64,000 nt of DNA, from NCBI RefSeq assembly GCF_016802725.1, contig NC_052669.1, positions 11,886,770 to 11,950,769 on the forward strand, in the 5' to 3' direction. The position numbers were made by a program, and so were the translations under genes. Shown piece by piece: positions 1-10,155 of this stretch (position 1 is its first letter; each line of letters starts with the position of its first letter). The DNA is from Solenopsis invicta (Eukaryota > Arthropoda > Insecta > Hymenoptera > Formicidae). The notes beneath the pieces are model-generated. The model did no database searches. It was not told the DNA's origin and saw only the letters and a program-made list of their open reading frames with translations.

Positions 1-290
1 ACTTGACTTTTTAATAATTTGCGCAAACGCGTTTTTGGCGAGATTGCGTACACTGCCAAAATACGCTCTTTAAGTAATTGATATAAATTTTTGGGAGGCG
101 GGTCGGCCATCACGGTTACGTGAGCGACTATCTTTTGATCGATACCGGTTAACACGAAATCTGCTTTTGTTTGATCAACCGTAATTCTAGTGATGCGCAA
201 TGTCGCTTTGACCTGGATAAACCATGCTTCGGGCGAGTTTTTCCAAAATGGCGGAATTTTTGGCACGCGGTAATTTTCCACGCGCGGCAT
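1..290 (-). CDS. Gypsy-type retrotransposon gag, N-terminal part (runs off window)
   Basis: Reading the minus strand from an ATG at 288-290 gives 96 codons without a stop up to the window edge. The protein begins MPRVENYRVPKIPPFW and continues with SPEAWFIQVKATLR and DPPPKNLYQLLKER. This pattern (PPFW, then W-F-QVE-like, then PP...YDxLK) is the usual start of arthropod Gypsy-group gag proteins, which form the retrotransposon particle. It sits downstream of an LTR and a primer-binding-like site on the same strand, which supports the call. The frame is intact as far as visible. The rest of gag-pol lies outside the window. Confidence 0.72.
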   Translation of the reverse strand, partial: MPRVENYRVPKIPPFWKNSPEAWFIQVKATLRITRITVDQTKADFVLTGIDQKIVAHVTVMADPPPKNLYQLLKERILAVYAISPKTRLRKLLKSQ

Positions 291-1160
291 TTCGTTGTCG
301 GTTATGATGACGCTGGTAAATGCTATCGAAATGAAGATCAACGTTAGACGCGAACGCAGGATAACGAAAAGAATGCCCTTTTCGGTAGTTGACACGCAAA
401 ATCTTGCATTAAATACGCGCACTATGAATGCAACGATGTAGTGATGTTGCTATGCGATTACTTCGCACGGGGGTCGATTTGAAATGCCGGCTACAGGAGA
501 CGTGCGGTTGCACGCACTGATAAGAAAAATGAGACAGTACGTTATAGTACGAAGGTCTAAATGTCTGCGAAGGTCCACGATGAGTCGCTGAACCGGGTGA
601 GACTCGCCGACGGACAGGAAACAACCTCGCCAGGGACGATTTTCCGGTGGACGGGCTGTCTCTGCGTCGAAATGGCGCGTCGTCTTTTACGATTTCGACG
701 AATGGCGCGAGGCGCCTGTTGCCAAGGAAGATCTCGAAGATCTCGCCATCTGCATCGAGCTATGACGGCTGCGATGAGTTGTAGTAAGCCACGATAAGCT
801 GCTGGATCGAATAAGGCCAGCCGATGGGTCGGAAACGACCTCGTCAGGGAAGAAAATCCGTTGCACGGGTCGTCCGTAGAAACACTATGGCAGTAACGGC
901 CTTGTCAAATAGAGAGTCGTCTCTAAGGGCTTCGCCCAATGGCGTGCTGCTGCACAAAATGATTTTGCCGGCCGGCGCCTGGTCTTGAAAAATGGCACAA
1001 TAGTCTTAACAGGCTCACTAATTATGCGTCGCCATCGTGAACAAGCTGTACATTTTATCTGAAACAGACGAAAAGTCGTCGCGTGTCCCTCGCCTCTGTG
1101 CGGAAGGCACGCAACAGACCTCGCGAGAATGATCTCGAACACGCACTACGCGAACGACGA

Positions 1161-1179
1161 CATCACGTCGGGGTCACCA
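1161..1179 (-). promoter_or_regulatory. tRNA primer binding site-like sequence
   Basis: Directly downstream of the LTR on the minus strand the sequence reads TGGTGACCCCGACGTGATG. A TGG start right after the LTR is the normal position of a retrotransposon primer binding site. I did not identify the priming tRNA. Confidence 0.6.
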
Positions 1180-1181
1180 AT

Positions 1182-1476
1182 TGTGGGGACTAGCCACAAT
1201 AATATTTATGTTCATTAGGTTGTTCGCTTAATGAGTACGCGGATTGTAACAATACAAGTTTATTATAAGAAACCGAAATACATAATGACGCAACTTAACA
1301 CTACTTCTCGCGAAGGCAAAAAAACGCGTAAGCTCAACGAGAGCTGAGGAAAGAGTCTGTGTAACCACAACTAACTCAAACAAGTGAGCGACGGCGTAAG
1401 CAGGCAACGAACGTGCTTGGCTTTCCTAGACTCTAACTCACTAGGCGGGTAGAGGGGGAACCAGCCAGTCACAACA
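1182..1476 (-). repeat. LTR of the Gypsy element
   Basis: The segment starts TGTTGTGACTGG and ends CCCCACA on the minus strand, so it has TG...CA ends. It contains AATAAA near its 3' half on the same strand. It lies between the mariner debris and the primer-binding-like site. The partner LTR is outside the window. Confidence 0.65.
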
Positions 1477-1602
1477 TAACATTATTTATTTCGAGGGGTT
1501 CATCTGTCACTAGTTTATGTGTGAAGTTTCATGACATTTTGTTCATTTGTTTACAAGTTACAGTCGTTTAAGTGTCGCTATCTTCGCTTTCGTAAAGAAA
1601 AA

Positions 1603-2646
1603 ATGGAAAAACAGGAATATCGCATATTGATCAAATATGCGATGTTTTTTGATGGGAAAAATTCCTGAACAATCAATGAAATGGTTGAAGAAATGCTATC
1701 CCACATCTGCTCCTTCGAAAACAACAATTTATCGATGGTTTAGTGAATTTAAAGTCGTACAAGTACCGAAAACGCACCTCGCTCTGGAAGACTAAAAAAG
1801 GCTACGAATCCGGAAATCGTAAAGCAAGTGCATCGAATCATTTTTAATGATTGTAAAGTGAAGTTGCGCGAGTTAGCTGAGGCCGTTGGTATCTCAAAAG
1901 AACGGGTGGGATACATTTTGCACGATGTTTTAGATATGAAAAAGCTATCTGCGCGATGGGTGCCGCGTTTGCTGACCGTCGACCAAAAACAGCAGCGCGT
2001 TGATAATTCAACGGCCGGTTTGGCGTTGTTGCAGCGTAATCGAGCGGATTTTTTTCGACGTTTTGTGATGATGGATAAAACGTGGATCCATTATCATACG
2101 CCTAAGTCCAATAGGCAGTCTGCAGAGTGACTGAAAAGCCACAAAAACCGACCAAAGTGGCTAAAAGACCAACGCTTGGCCAAGAAGATTTTGGCCTCTG
2201 TTTTTTGGGATGCACATGGCATAATCTTCATCGATTACCTGCAGAAGGGAAGAACATTTACGGGAAAGTATTATGCAGCGTTATTGGACAAACTGAACAA
2301 CAGAATAAAGCAAAATGACCCCATGGCAAAGAAAAAAGTTCTGTATCATCACGATAACGCACGTCACACGTCCTTGAAAGCGATGGCCAAATTGAACAAA
2401 TTATGATTCGAATTGGTTGCTCACCCGCTGTATTCTCCAGACTTGGCCCTTAGCTACTATTATCTGTTCCCAAACCTTAAGCGGTGGCTCCAGAGAAAGA
2501 GATTTACATCGAATGAGGAAGTTATCGCGGAAACCGAGGCAAATTTCGAAGGCTTGAACGTTTCGTACTACAGAAAGGGCATCGAAATGTTGGAAAATTG
2601 CTATACCAAGTGTATCGCACTCGAAGGTAACTATGTTGAGGAATAA
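1603..2646 (+). pseudogene. mariner transposase pseudogene
   Basis: A mariner transposase (cut-and-paste DDD transposase) can be followed in pieces. The start at 1603 gives MEKQEYRILIKYAMFF. A helix-turn-helix part is seen at 1828-2130 (LAEAVGISKERVGYIL, then KKLSARWVPRLLTVDQK). The catalytic core continues at 2176-2406 (VFWDAHGIIFIDYLQKG, YHHDNARHTS), and the end at 2413-2646 shows YSPDLALSYYYLFPNLK. At least four frame breaks and stops separate these pieces, and the third catalytic Asp of the SPDLxxxD motif is lost, so it is dead. I found no clean terminal inverted repeats. Confidence 0.85.
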
Positions 2647-3084
2647 ATATAACTTTGTTCAAAAAACGCTTGTTTTTATTAAAAATTCCGGAACTTTTCA
2701 GCCCATGTAGTATGTATCAATGTTACTTAAGACAATGTTTTATAATTTAAGTCCTTGTCTTTAATAACGCATAAAAATTATCTTATGTCTCAAGTCTTAA
2801 GTCACAAACATAATTGCTTGTTAATTTAAAACTTGAGACACAAAATAGTTATACAGTGTGTCCAGGAAATGGGAAACCTACCGCTTTGAGAACATAGAGA
2901 AGATGAAAAGGGACATAAAAAGTCCTATACCATTTTGTGATATTCGCTATAATTATCGAGTTATAAAATAAAACGTCTTAGTCAATATGCGGTGACGCTC
3001 CGCCATTGCGCCTAGCTCGATGGCAACGGCACACGGCGGGAAAAGTGACGCGGTGTTGTCCGAATTGGCATGGCGCGACGGTCT
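2647..3084. repeat. MITE debris; terminal segment 2854-2990 repeated inverted at 50325-50431
   Basis: No gene is seen. The segment from CAGTGTGTCCAGGAAATGGG (2854) through ATAATTATCGAGTTATAAAA is matched in inverse orientation at 50325-50431. Both copies are preceded by an ATTAAAGACAA-type stretch, so this is a dispersed element end of the Tc1/IS630 MITE type. Assignment beyond that is not possible. Confidence 0.55.
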
Positions 3085-3320
3085 GAAATTGCCGCACCGC
3101 GTGTACATATACTGCAAAAATCAAATGTGTTATTTATAAAGTATGCAAGAAGAAGTTTTAGCTTAAATAATATATTTGATTTTTGTAGTGTATGTACAGA
3201 CTGTAGCATTAATGCCTGGGGTACCCATTTTAGGGTCCACGTTTCTTTCTTGGTTATTTTTACGTTTATGGCCAAATACCGCGCACAGAACATATAGGCT
3301 GCGTTCAGCAGACTCAACAA
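3085..3320. repeat. short hairpin and unassigned sequence
   Basis: The stretch around 3102-3140 is repeated inverted at about 3173-3212 (ATATACTGCAAAAATCAAAT against ATTTGATTTTTGTAGTGTAT), giving a small hairpin. The ORFs on both strands here are by-products of this symmetry. The following 100 bp (3215-3320) is not recognised. Confidence 0.5.
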
Positions 3321-3594
3321 TTGAGCGCTCGCTATTATTGATATATTATTCTAAATCTAAAATCTAATTGGATGATCTAAAAGAATACCTCAACATGTTG
3401 AGTCTGCTGGGTAATAGCAGAAAACGAGAAGTAAGCGCTTAAGACTGACGATAGTCTGATAATATTTAGTTATAATCTATTAAGATAATATATTAATATT
3501 ATCTTAATCTCACCTCATCTTTTTGAACATTTAATAAATGAGACATTCAACACAACACGTATTACGTCTTTAGGGCTTTTTTCTGTCTTACCAA

Positions 3595-3621
3595 ACGTCA
3601 CGTCACGTCACGTCACGTCAG
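3595..3621. repeat. CGTCA minisatellite
   Basis: About five tandem copies of the pentamer ACGTC/CGTCA. It lies in otherwise unassigned AT-rich DNA (3321-3685). Confidence 0.8.
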
Positions 3622-3685
3622 TTACGTCTTGTTTTTTACCATCAGCCATACGCGGCATTTGGTCATGAATGTAAAAATACATACA

Positions 3686-4023
3686 TTTTGAATCCTGTTT
3701 ATTAAAGTTAATAAAGTAAGTGTAATTTTTACAATGTATATATAGTACTGAACTAGTTAAAATAATACACGATATTAAATATGATCACTTGTGTTACAAA
3801 ATGAATTCTCGTATAAGAGAGAATACCGTTTATAAGACGCTCAGAAACATTACTAAATATCAGGTAATACAGCGAGATTAACACATTATTAATTAACAAT
3901 TAACATTCATTTTATAACACAGCATATTTAATATCATGTATTATTTTAACTAGTTTAGTGAACTCTATATACATTGTAAAGGCTACACTTAACTTTATTA
4001 ACTTTAATAAACAGGATTCAAAA
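3686..4023. repeat. foldback MITE
   Basis: The left arm (TTTGAATCCTGTTTATTAAAG, then ACAATGTATATATAGT) is repeated inverted at the right end (TTTATTAACTTTAATAAACA, GGATTCAAAATATAC). The arms are about 120 bp and the loop about 100 bp. A further copy of one arm lies at about 5330-5420, so the family is dispersed. It encodes no protein. Confidence 0.75.
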
Positions 4024-4254
4024 TATACTTACTGTTGAATCACAGTGCTAAAATATTTTAAGGACGAGAAAATAACGAATAAAACGGAATAAAAATTTTT
4101 TAATTCACAATTTATTTTTTAATACGTCTGCTCAGAAGAACATTACATATAAGACTAACAAATTTTAAATGTTTTTGTTTATCCTTGCAACGAACGCGTA
4201 GAATATGAAAATTGCTCGATTCTTGTTAATCGATTTTGAGAGGAATGTGAAAAA

Positions 4255-4750
4255 CTAATTCTTAACATTAACACTACCGCTGTTTGAGCATTTCTTGCAA
4301 AACGGTATTATTTTAATCGCCTCGCACAGTTTTCTGAATTGTACTTTAGGCAAAGCTTTGGTGAAAATATCCGCACGCTGTTCTTCAGACGATATAAAAT
4401 TAATAACTAGTTCCCCGTTATCAACGCGTTTCCGTGCAAAATGATAATAGATATTAATATGTTTTGTTCGACGATGATACATTGGATTTTTAACAAGTTG
4501 TATTGCGCTCTGGTTGTCTACATGTAATACAGTTCCTTCCCGAATGACCTAAATCTCGTAGCAATTTTCGCAACCAGATTGCTTCTTGCGCGGCTGTTGA
4601 TAATGCAAAATATTCGGCTTCCGTTGTGCTAAGTGTTACAAGTTTCTGTGATATAACGAGATTGCGTCTCTTGACAGGCAGAAAACATAACCCGTAGTCG
4701 ATTTCCTTGTTTCCCCGGCATAATCAGCATCCGAAAAACCAATCAGCCGG
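4255..4750 (-). pseudogene. Copia retrotransposon RT/RNase H C-terminal fragment
   Basis: Minus-strand translation shows the Copia RNase H signature in broken frames: SDADYAGETRKSTTGYVF near 4745-4690, an STTEAEYFALS-like stretch near 4620, then HINIYYHFARKRVDNGEL and SSEEQRADIFTKALP at 4482-4255. This is the end of Copia pol, which removes RNA from the RNA-DNA hybrid. At least two frameshifts are present. No LTR adjoins it clearly. Confidence 0.8.
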
Positions 4751-4769
4751 ACGACTGCCGCATATTTCT

Positions 4770-5200
4770 TACGCGATAATCTGCAGCCGATATCCTTCCG
4801 GATGGCCAGTCGGCATCCGACGGCCTTTGTCCTGGCCGTTTGTCCGCTCCAGCCTGACTATTCTCCTAGCGGTGTTCGAGCCTCCCTCGCGCGATGCCTC
4901 TTTTCCGCCACGTTCAGTCTTTTTCACATTCTGTCCCAAGCGTGTCGGCCCTGGTCAATCGCTCCCGCGCTTCCTCGCTGCGGTTGACATTCTTCGTTGT
5001 TGCTGTCCCTCGGCGACGCTTGTCGAGGTGCCCGATGTCGATTTTACATGAAAATAAGCCGCGAATAACTAACAGAATAATTAACGCGACGACAGTTCTG
5101 CCGGAAATTTCTGCTCTTGGAGAGTGCCAGTCTCATACGCGTACCCGCGCTCCGTAGGCGGAAGAATGAAATGGCGAGGCAGAAAATCTGCCACGTCACA
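4770..5200 (+). repeat. diverged copy of the LTR-like repeat that hosts the Polinton
   Basis: This GC-rich stretch aligns by eye with 24070-24469. Shared blocks include TCCTGGCCGTT, CTTGTCGAGGTGC, AATAAGCCGCGAAT and the end GCCACGTCACA. The ORFs here (for example 4707-5051) are not conserved between the two copies, so I do not call a gene. Confidence 0.6.
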
Positions 5201-5215
5201 ATATAACAGAAGCAA

Positions 5216-5675
5216 CAAGTTCAATCAGGGAAAATGTGCTTCGTTTTCTCAGATCTACAACCAAGTCATAATTTTTAAAATATAGCGTTAATGTAAATGT
5301 ATAACTTTTGAACAAATTGACGTTTGAATCATGTATTATTTTAACTAGTTCAATGAACTTTATATACATTGTAAAAGTTACACACAACTTTATCAACTTT
5401 AATAAACACAATTCAAAATGTACTTATGTTACACGTTATTTAATCCAGTTACAAATTTTTGAAACCAGAGAGAACACGCAGCGTTGAATCCTCTAAGACT
5501 CAATTTGTAAAATTAAATATACAATAGGCATTAAAATGATTTTTATATCTTCATTCAATCACTTGATATTTGTTTCAAACGTTAATTGATTCAAAATATA
5601 CATTGCATTAATACTACAGTAAAAAAATTATGACTTGGAAACAGATTTAAGAAAGCAAAGCACATTTTCCCTAAA
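5216..5675. repeat. foldback MITE
   Basis: The sequence AGGGAAAATGTGCTTCGTTT near 5226 is matched inverted near 5652-5672, followed on both sides by a CAAGTCATAATTTTT-type stretch. It includes one extra copy of the 3686-4023 arm at about 5330-5420, suggesting nesting. It is followed by a poly(A)/TA run to 5701. Confidence 0.6.
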
Positions 5676-5702
5676 AAAAAAAAAATATATATATATATAT
5701 AT

Positions 5703-6477
5703 TGTCACGTACTTTTCTGACGCCGGAGATCAACGGCGAAATACGCGATCAAACAACGGAATAACTCGCGAAACATGCGCGGGAGCGACGAACAAACCGA
5801 GAAACACCAAACGCTCGCACCAAACCGCGAGATTGGGCGCCAGACGCGATGATACCGGTCGCGTCTCCGGGTTCACTTTTCAACTCTAAACACGGATCCA
5901 CAACACGCGAGAATGCGTCATGCCGAAACACGAAATCGTCGCTCGCACGCGGCCAGCTAGCTCCTCTAACCGGTAGAGGGGCGGGGTAGCGGAGACAGGG
6001 ACGAAGCGACTCTCTTACGGGAGGAGACGGGTAGGCGAGAAATTAAGCAAAATCGGGCCGATGTAACAGTTAGAGATCACATATATTGCAGTGCATAATA
6101 GAGACGGCGTACAATAGAATAAGAAAAGAAAACAAATAGCGGTTAACGTAAGACGGAAAGACAAAGCGATAAGGAGTTGACAAAAGAAATTAATAAGCCG
6201 GACGCGGGAATTATCTCAGTTCATACCATAATTACGCCACACGCGCCGATCACGACGACTGGCTCCGCGCAAAGCGCGGCAGCCAATCACGCGCGTTCTG
6301 AACGGCGCGGCACGCACGTGAACGCCTTCGCAAAACGAGTCGCGCCGGCGACACGCAGTCGCCTGAACCGCACTACAAAATTAAGAGAACACGCGCGATA
6401 CACCAAGTCACCGATATCTCAGGCGGCCGTAACACGACTCACGCACGTGCGCGAGGGCTTTGCGGCTTCCCGGGAAG
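5703..6477 (+). repeat. left part of LTR-like element interrupted by the Polinton
   Basis: A GC-rich stretch starts TGTCACG directly after a TA microsatellite. Its right continuation after the Polinton ends CGTCACA (24469), again next to a TA microsatellite. Together they make a TG...CA-ended element of about 1.8 kb, most simply a solo LTR, with no convincing coding sequence. The ORF at 6177-6488 crosses the insertion junction and is not a gene. Confidence 0.55.
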
Positions 6478-6483
6478 CCGGTC
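6478..6483. repeat. target site duplication of the Polinton, left copy
   Basis: CCGGTC directly precedes the terminal AGTAGAATGC. The same six bases follow the other end at 23410-23415. Six bp is the normal Polinton duplication length. Confidence 0.93.
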
Positions 6484-7365
6484 AGTAGAATGCATAGGCG
6501 GATTCAAACCCAGGGGTCTCAGGGGGTGCGGGGAAGGGGGGGAATATTTCGGGTCGCGCGGGGGGCCTAACCGGCGATAAGGTCCCGCGGGTGGACCAAA
6601 CCGGGTGGGGAGGGGGAGGGGGGCTTAAAACGGGGTCACACGTGTAAACCTAACCGGTAGTTCTGCGTAATCAATGTTTATATAAACAGAGATAACGATT
6701 CGAGGACCATGTTCTTGGCCAATGTTTAAATCAATTTGACACCTTTGAAATGTGTCGCGTGGAGGCAACTGGCCATTTAATGTAAACATGGACCATGTAC
6801 TTGTCACTCTGTTTACATAAACATAATAAATCGCACCGCGAGGAGGTGGGTATGACAGTACTTTGAAATCGGAAATGGTTCTGCGTAATCAATGTTTATA
6901 TAAACAGTGATAACGATTCGAGGACCATGTTCTTGGCCGATGTTTAAATAAATTTGACACCTTTGAAATGTGCCGCGTGCGGGGAAGGGGGGAATATTTC
7001 GGGTCTCACGGGGGGTCTAACCGGAGACGATGTTACGCGACCGGGGCAGGGCGAGGGGGGATTAAATCGGGGACACGTGTACGAACCTAACCGGTAGTTC
7101 TGCGTAATCAATGTTTAAGTAAACAGAGTGATAACGATTCGAGGACCATGTTCTTGGCCGATACCTTTGAAATGTGTCGCGTGGAGGCAACTGGCCATTT
7201 AATGTAAACATGGACCATGTACCTGTCACTCTGTTTACATAAACATAATAAATCACATCGCGAGGAGGTGTGTATGACTGTTCTTTGAAATCGGAAATGT
7301 CTGTCATCACGAGGGAGATAAGCGATACGATGGCGAAGGGGTGTGCGCGGCTATTTCCGCGGGGT

Positions 7366-7399
<34 letters not shown>

Positions 7400-7450
7400 G
7401 TACGCGGAGGGGATGCGCGCTGTCTAACGCGGGGTCCGCTGGGGCGATCC
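6484..7450. repeat. left terminal inverted repeat of the Polinton
   Basis: It is inverted relative to 22450-23409. By eye the outer 170 bp differ only by two single-base indels in G runs; further in I noted one substitution (near 7299) and different lengths of a CCG run (near 7365-7399). The repeat contains an internal partial triplication: the block TCTGCGTAATCAATGTTTA recurs near 6660, 6882 and 7098. ORFs within it, including those reading through the CCG run as polyproline or polyarginine, lie identically in both repeats and are not convincing genes. Confidence 0.95.
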
Positions 7451-7729
7451 ACCGCGTGCGTGGAGGGGATGCGCCCTTACGTATTCGCTCTCTCCGTCCC
7501 TCGCTCGCTTACTCGCTCGCTCGATTTTCCCATACGTGGTAACGGGCATGCTTGCGCGTTTAGTCCCCCCCACCTCGCCACGCTTGTTTCTTTCGCGCGC
7601 CTCCTTAATGTAGGCGCCTAAATAACGCGCGCCTCTACTATGTCGCATATTATTTACTAAGAAAATAGGAAACAATGGATAAGGATAGATTTTCAAATAC
7701 ATTTTAAAGAGTTTTTTAAAATCCTTTTT
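7451..7729. other. no gene seen between left terminal repeat and first Polinton ORF
   Basis: The 7490-7530 part is a CTCGCT-rich simple stretch. Nothing else stands out before the stop codon of the next gene, apart from AT-rich sequence that may hold its polyadenylation site. Confidence 0.5.
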
Positions 7730-8435
7730 TTATTGTTCATGTAATGCTTCGTTCACAATAGTATCAATAGCGTAAGCTATTAATTCACACTCAATTTGCG
7801 AACTCTTATCGTAAAATTTGCGCAATAATTCTGTCGCGTCTGGTTTGTTCATGGCAAAGTTTTGGCGCAAAAATGTTACAAAATGTTTAAATTTCTCAGT
7901 CGCAGTTGCAATGCTTTGATGCAGCGTATAATACATGTGCTCGACACAACGTTCCAGGTTGAATATAAATAACATAGTTGCAGGTTTTAGGTAAATACAA
8001 GCATCGTGCAACGATAATTTAACAATATTTTCATCGCGCAGTTTCACGAGTTGCACGGTAAGGTCATGAATCGGTAACGATGGTGCTTCGGTTGACTGGA
8101 CGAATCGCTCGAAATCCGCACGTTTATCTAACAGAGCTCTCCACGTTTTATAAGGTAGAACGATCCGGTTGCCGCGTGTATCGCCGAGCGATATCTCCAC
8201 GGAGCAGGAAACAGATCCAACGTTGATCGCTACATCAATCCATTTGTAGGAAGTTGATGTTAGCGCAAACCTTCTACCCAAAATACGCGGCGTATACCGC
8301 GATTCCAAAGACGTGCTGAAAAAAACGGAGAGATAAGTAAAACGTACAATAAATGTATAAAACGTAATTTAAATATAAAGATACTTACGATCTCTCGCAC
8401 GCTTCAGTCTGGATTGGAACGTAATAGTTTGCCAT
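7730..8435 (-). CDS. unknown Polinton protein, 210 aa, spliced
   Basis: Proposed as join(8435..8389, 8315..7730) on the minus strand. Exon 1 starts at ATG 8435-8433 with an in-frame TAA two codons upstream and gives MANYYVPIQTEACER. The 73-bp intron 8388-8316 has GTAAGT at its start and a T-rich TTTTTTTCAG at its end. Splicing restores one frame running into TSLESRYTPRILGRRF. The protein has a beta-rich first half and a helical second half (RCVEHMYYTLHQSIATATEK). I recognise no domain or catalytic motif. It is the last gene of the leftward capsid-side cluster. An unspliced product would start inside exon 2 without an ATG at the same place, so splicing is the better model. Confidence 0.7.
8316..8388 (-). 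other. predicted intron in the 7730-8435 gene
   Basis: It has GTAAGT at the donor and TTTTTTTCAG at the acceptor and is AT-rich. Removing it joins the exons in frame (2 nt carried over). Confidence 0.7.
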
Positions 8436-8639
8436 TGTTTATACCGAGAGAGATGCGTTGTCTCAGAACCATTCAAACGAGCGACTGATTCAAAACTGAT
8501 TATAAATTGCGACGTTTGTAGGAGGATTAAAGCTTCTGCAATTGTAAAGGAGTGGGGGATACTTTTCCCCTCTATCAAACAATTTCATCATCATCGTTAT
8601 CGCTTGAACGTGTCACGACACGTTTTCGCGGTCTGGCAA

Positions 8640-9505
8640 CGTTGTACATGAAACGTGAAACATGACGTACATGATACGTGAAACATGACGTACATGAAAC
8701 GTGACGTACATGAAACATGACGTACATGAAACGTGAAACATGACGTACATGAAACATGATGTACATGAAACATGACGTACATGAAACGTAAAACATGACA
8801 TACATGAAACATGACATACATGAAACATGACGTACATGAAACGTGAAACATGAAAAAACGTTAATCTAAACATGAAAAAACGTTAAACTAAACGTGAAAA
8901 GAACATGAAAAAACGTTAAACTAAACGTGAAAAAACATGAAAAACGTTAAACTAAACGTGAGAAACATGAAACGTGAAACGTTACGTACATTAAACTTGA
9001 AACGTTACGTACATGAAACGTGAAACGTTACGTACATGAAACGTGACGTACATGAAACATGACGTACATGAAACGTAAAACATGACATACATGAAACATG
9101 ACGTACATGAAACGAGAAACATGAAAAAAACGTTAATCTAAACATGAAAAACGTTAAACTAAACGTGAAAAAAACATGAAAAAACGTTAAACTAAACGTG
9201 AAAAACGTTAAACTAAACGTGAGAAACATGAAACGTGAAACGTTACGTACATGAAACGTGAAACGTTACGTACATGAAACGTGAAACATGACGTACATGA
9301 AACGTGACGTACATGAAACGTGAAACATGACGTACATGAAACATGACGTACATGAAACGTGAAATATGACATACATGAAACATGACGTACATGAAACGTA
9401 AAACATGACATACATGAAACATGACGTACATGAAACGTGAAATATGAAAAAAACGTTAATCTAAACACGAGAAACGTTAAACTAAACGTGAGAAACATGA
9501 AAAAA
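8640..9505. repeat. tandem array of short ACATGAAACGTG-type repeats inside the Polinton
   Basis: About 870 bp is built from two interleaved motif types. One is GTACATGAAACGTGAAACATGAC, in variants of about 15-23 bp. The other is a longer spacer with AAAAAACGTTAAACTAAACGTG, which recurs near 8860-8960, 9125-9225 and 9448-9510. So short units sit within a higher-order repeat of about 270-320 bp. All three minus-strand frames stay open for long stretches because the unit has no stop codon, giving spurious MFHVRHVSC-like ORFs. I do not call protein there. Confidence 0.92.
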
Positions 9506-9570
9506 ACGTTGGAGAAACGTAGATGTAATGGAGGGGGAAAAAAAAAATGTATCTCGTATATTACATATGT

Positions 9571-10095
9571 TTATTTTTGCAATTGTGTCCACCAATTGTA
9601 AAGTTTGAATACATTTTGTAAAGCACAATGTTTATTCGTACGGTGTTGCCCACATTGAAAAGTATTAGCATCATTTAGATTATTCAGATTATCCACGTCT
9701 TCGTAATCCACATCCAGGCTCTCGATGTATGCGTATTCTCGCCGATTGTCCAGAAGTAATTCTCCCAGCCATTCTCGTTTCTCATGTCCTTTGACGTATA
9801 CAATTTCCTTGTCGTCAGGATTTTCAGCACCCAGTACTGCAGTTGTAATCACTTGTCTCGCTTTCCGGTACGGAACCACCCCGTCGGTGCCCCATCTTAG
9901 CCCATGATGCATGGCAGTGAGCCAGGAGGCGCAAGATCTTTCGGATTTCATCAGCCAATCCCATGGCTGGGGGCTGTCAAAGATATAATGCGCGAGAACG
10001 TTTCCCCCTCTGAAAGCAGCAAATTCTTTTACGACGAAACCTCTCAATCGTCCAAGGGGGAAACCTTGCAGATCCACGAACGTCGGCACGGACAT
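9571..10095 (-). CDS. conserved-looking Polinton protein, 174 aa, function unknown
   Basis: The protein starts MSVPTFVDLQGF and carries RGFVVKEFAAF, LAHYIFDSPQPW, the sequence ASWLTAMHHGLRWGTDG, VYVKGHEKREWL and IESLDVDYEDV. From memory, proteins with this order (VDLQGF, VKE, HYIF, HHGL, KGxEK) recur next to capsid genes in insect Polintons. The spaced acidic residues (D in VDLQ, E in VKE, later D) could suggest an RNase H-like exonuclease fold, but that is speculation. A TATA-like TATATTATA (10146-10138) and an ACAGT initiator-like site (10118-10114) lie upstream with a 30-bp spacing. Confidence 0.75.
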   Translation of the reverse strand: MSVPTFVDLQGFPLGRLRGFVVKEFAAFRGGNVLAHYIFDSPQPWDWLMKSERSCASWLTAMHHGLRWGTDGVVPYRKARQVITTAVLGAENPDDKEIVYVKGHEKREWLGELLLDNRREYAYIESLDVDYEDVDNLNNLNDANTFQCGQHRTNKHCALQNVFKLYNWWTQLQK

Positions 10096-10113
10096 GTCGC
10101 GGTCGAAACGAAG

Positions 10114-10146
10114 ACTGTGGTCTACGTCGATGTATCGTATAATATA
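10114..10146 (-). promoter_or_regulatory. candidate TATA-initiator promoter of the 9571-10095 gene
   Basis: TATATTATA at 10146-10138 is followed 30 bp downstream by ACAGT with its A near 10116. That leaves a 5' leader of about 20 nt before the ATG at 10095. The spacing fits an arthropod core promoter. Confidence 0.4.
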
Positions 10147-10155
10147 TGCGTGGAA

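Larger units (their letters stand above)
1..1476 (-). mobile_element. 5' end of a Gypsy LTR retrotransposon
   Basis: On the minus strand the order is LTR (1476 to 1182), a primer-binding-like site (1179 to 1161), a leader of about 870 bp (1160 to 291) and the gag start (290 down). The leader contains only short ORFs in scattered frames, with no convincing protein. The order and orientation are those expected of an intact Gypsy 5' end. Confidence 0.7.

Noticed and set aside
561..1142. ORFs in the Gypsy leader (561-797 plus, 885-1142 minus)
   Set aside because: Short, in unrelated frames, and positioned between LTR and gag where an untranslated leader is expected.
3012..3367. Overlapping ORFs on both strands with LQKSN...FDFCS in each
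   Set aside because: The similarity of the two strands comes from a short hairpin; no domain is recognised.
7270..7702. Polyproline/polyarginine ORFs at the inner edge of the left terminal repeat (and the mirror set at 22306-22621)
   Set aside because: They read through a CCG trinucleotide run that differs in length between the two repeats, so frames are not preserved.
8575..9498. Several minus-strand ORFs of 60-96 codons rich in MFHVRHVSC
   Set aside because: They are produced by the tandem array, whose unit lacks stop codons in all three frames; there is no unique protein sequence.
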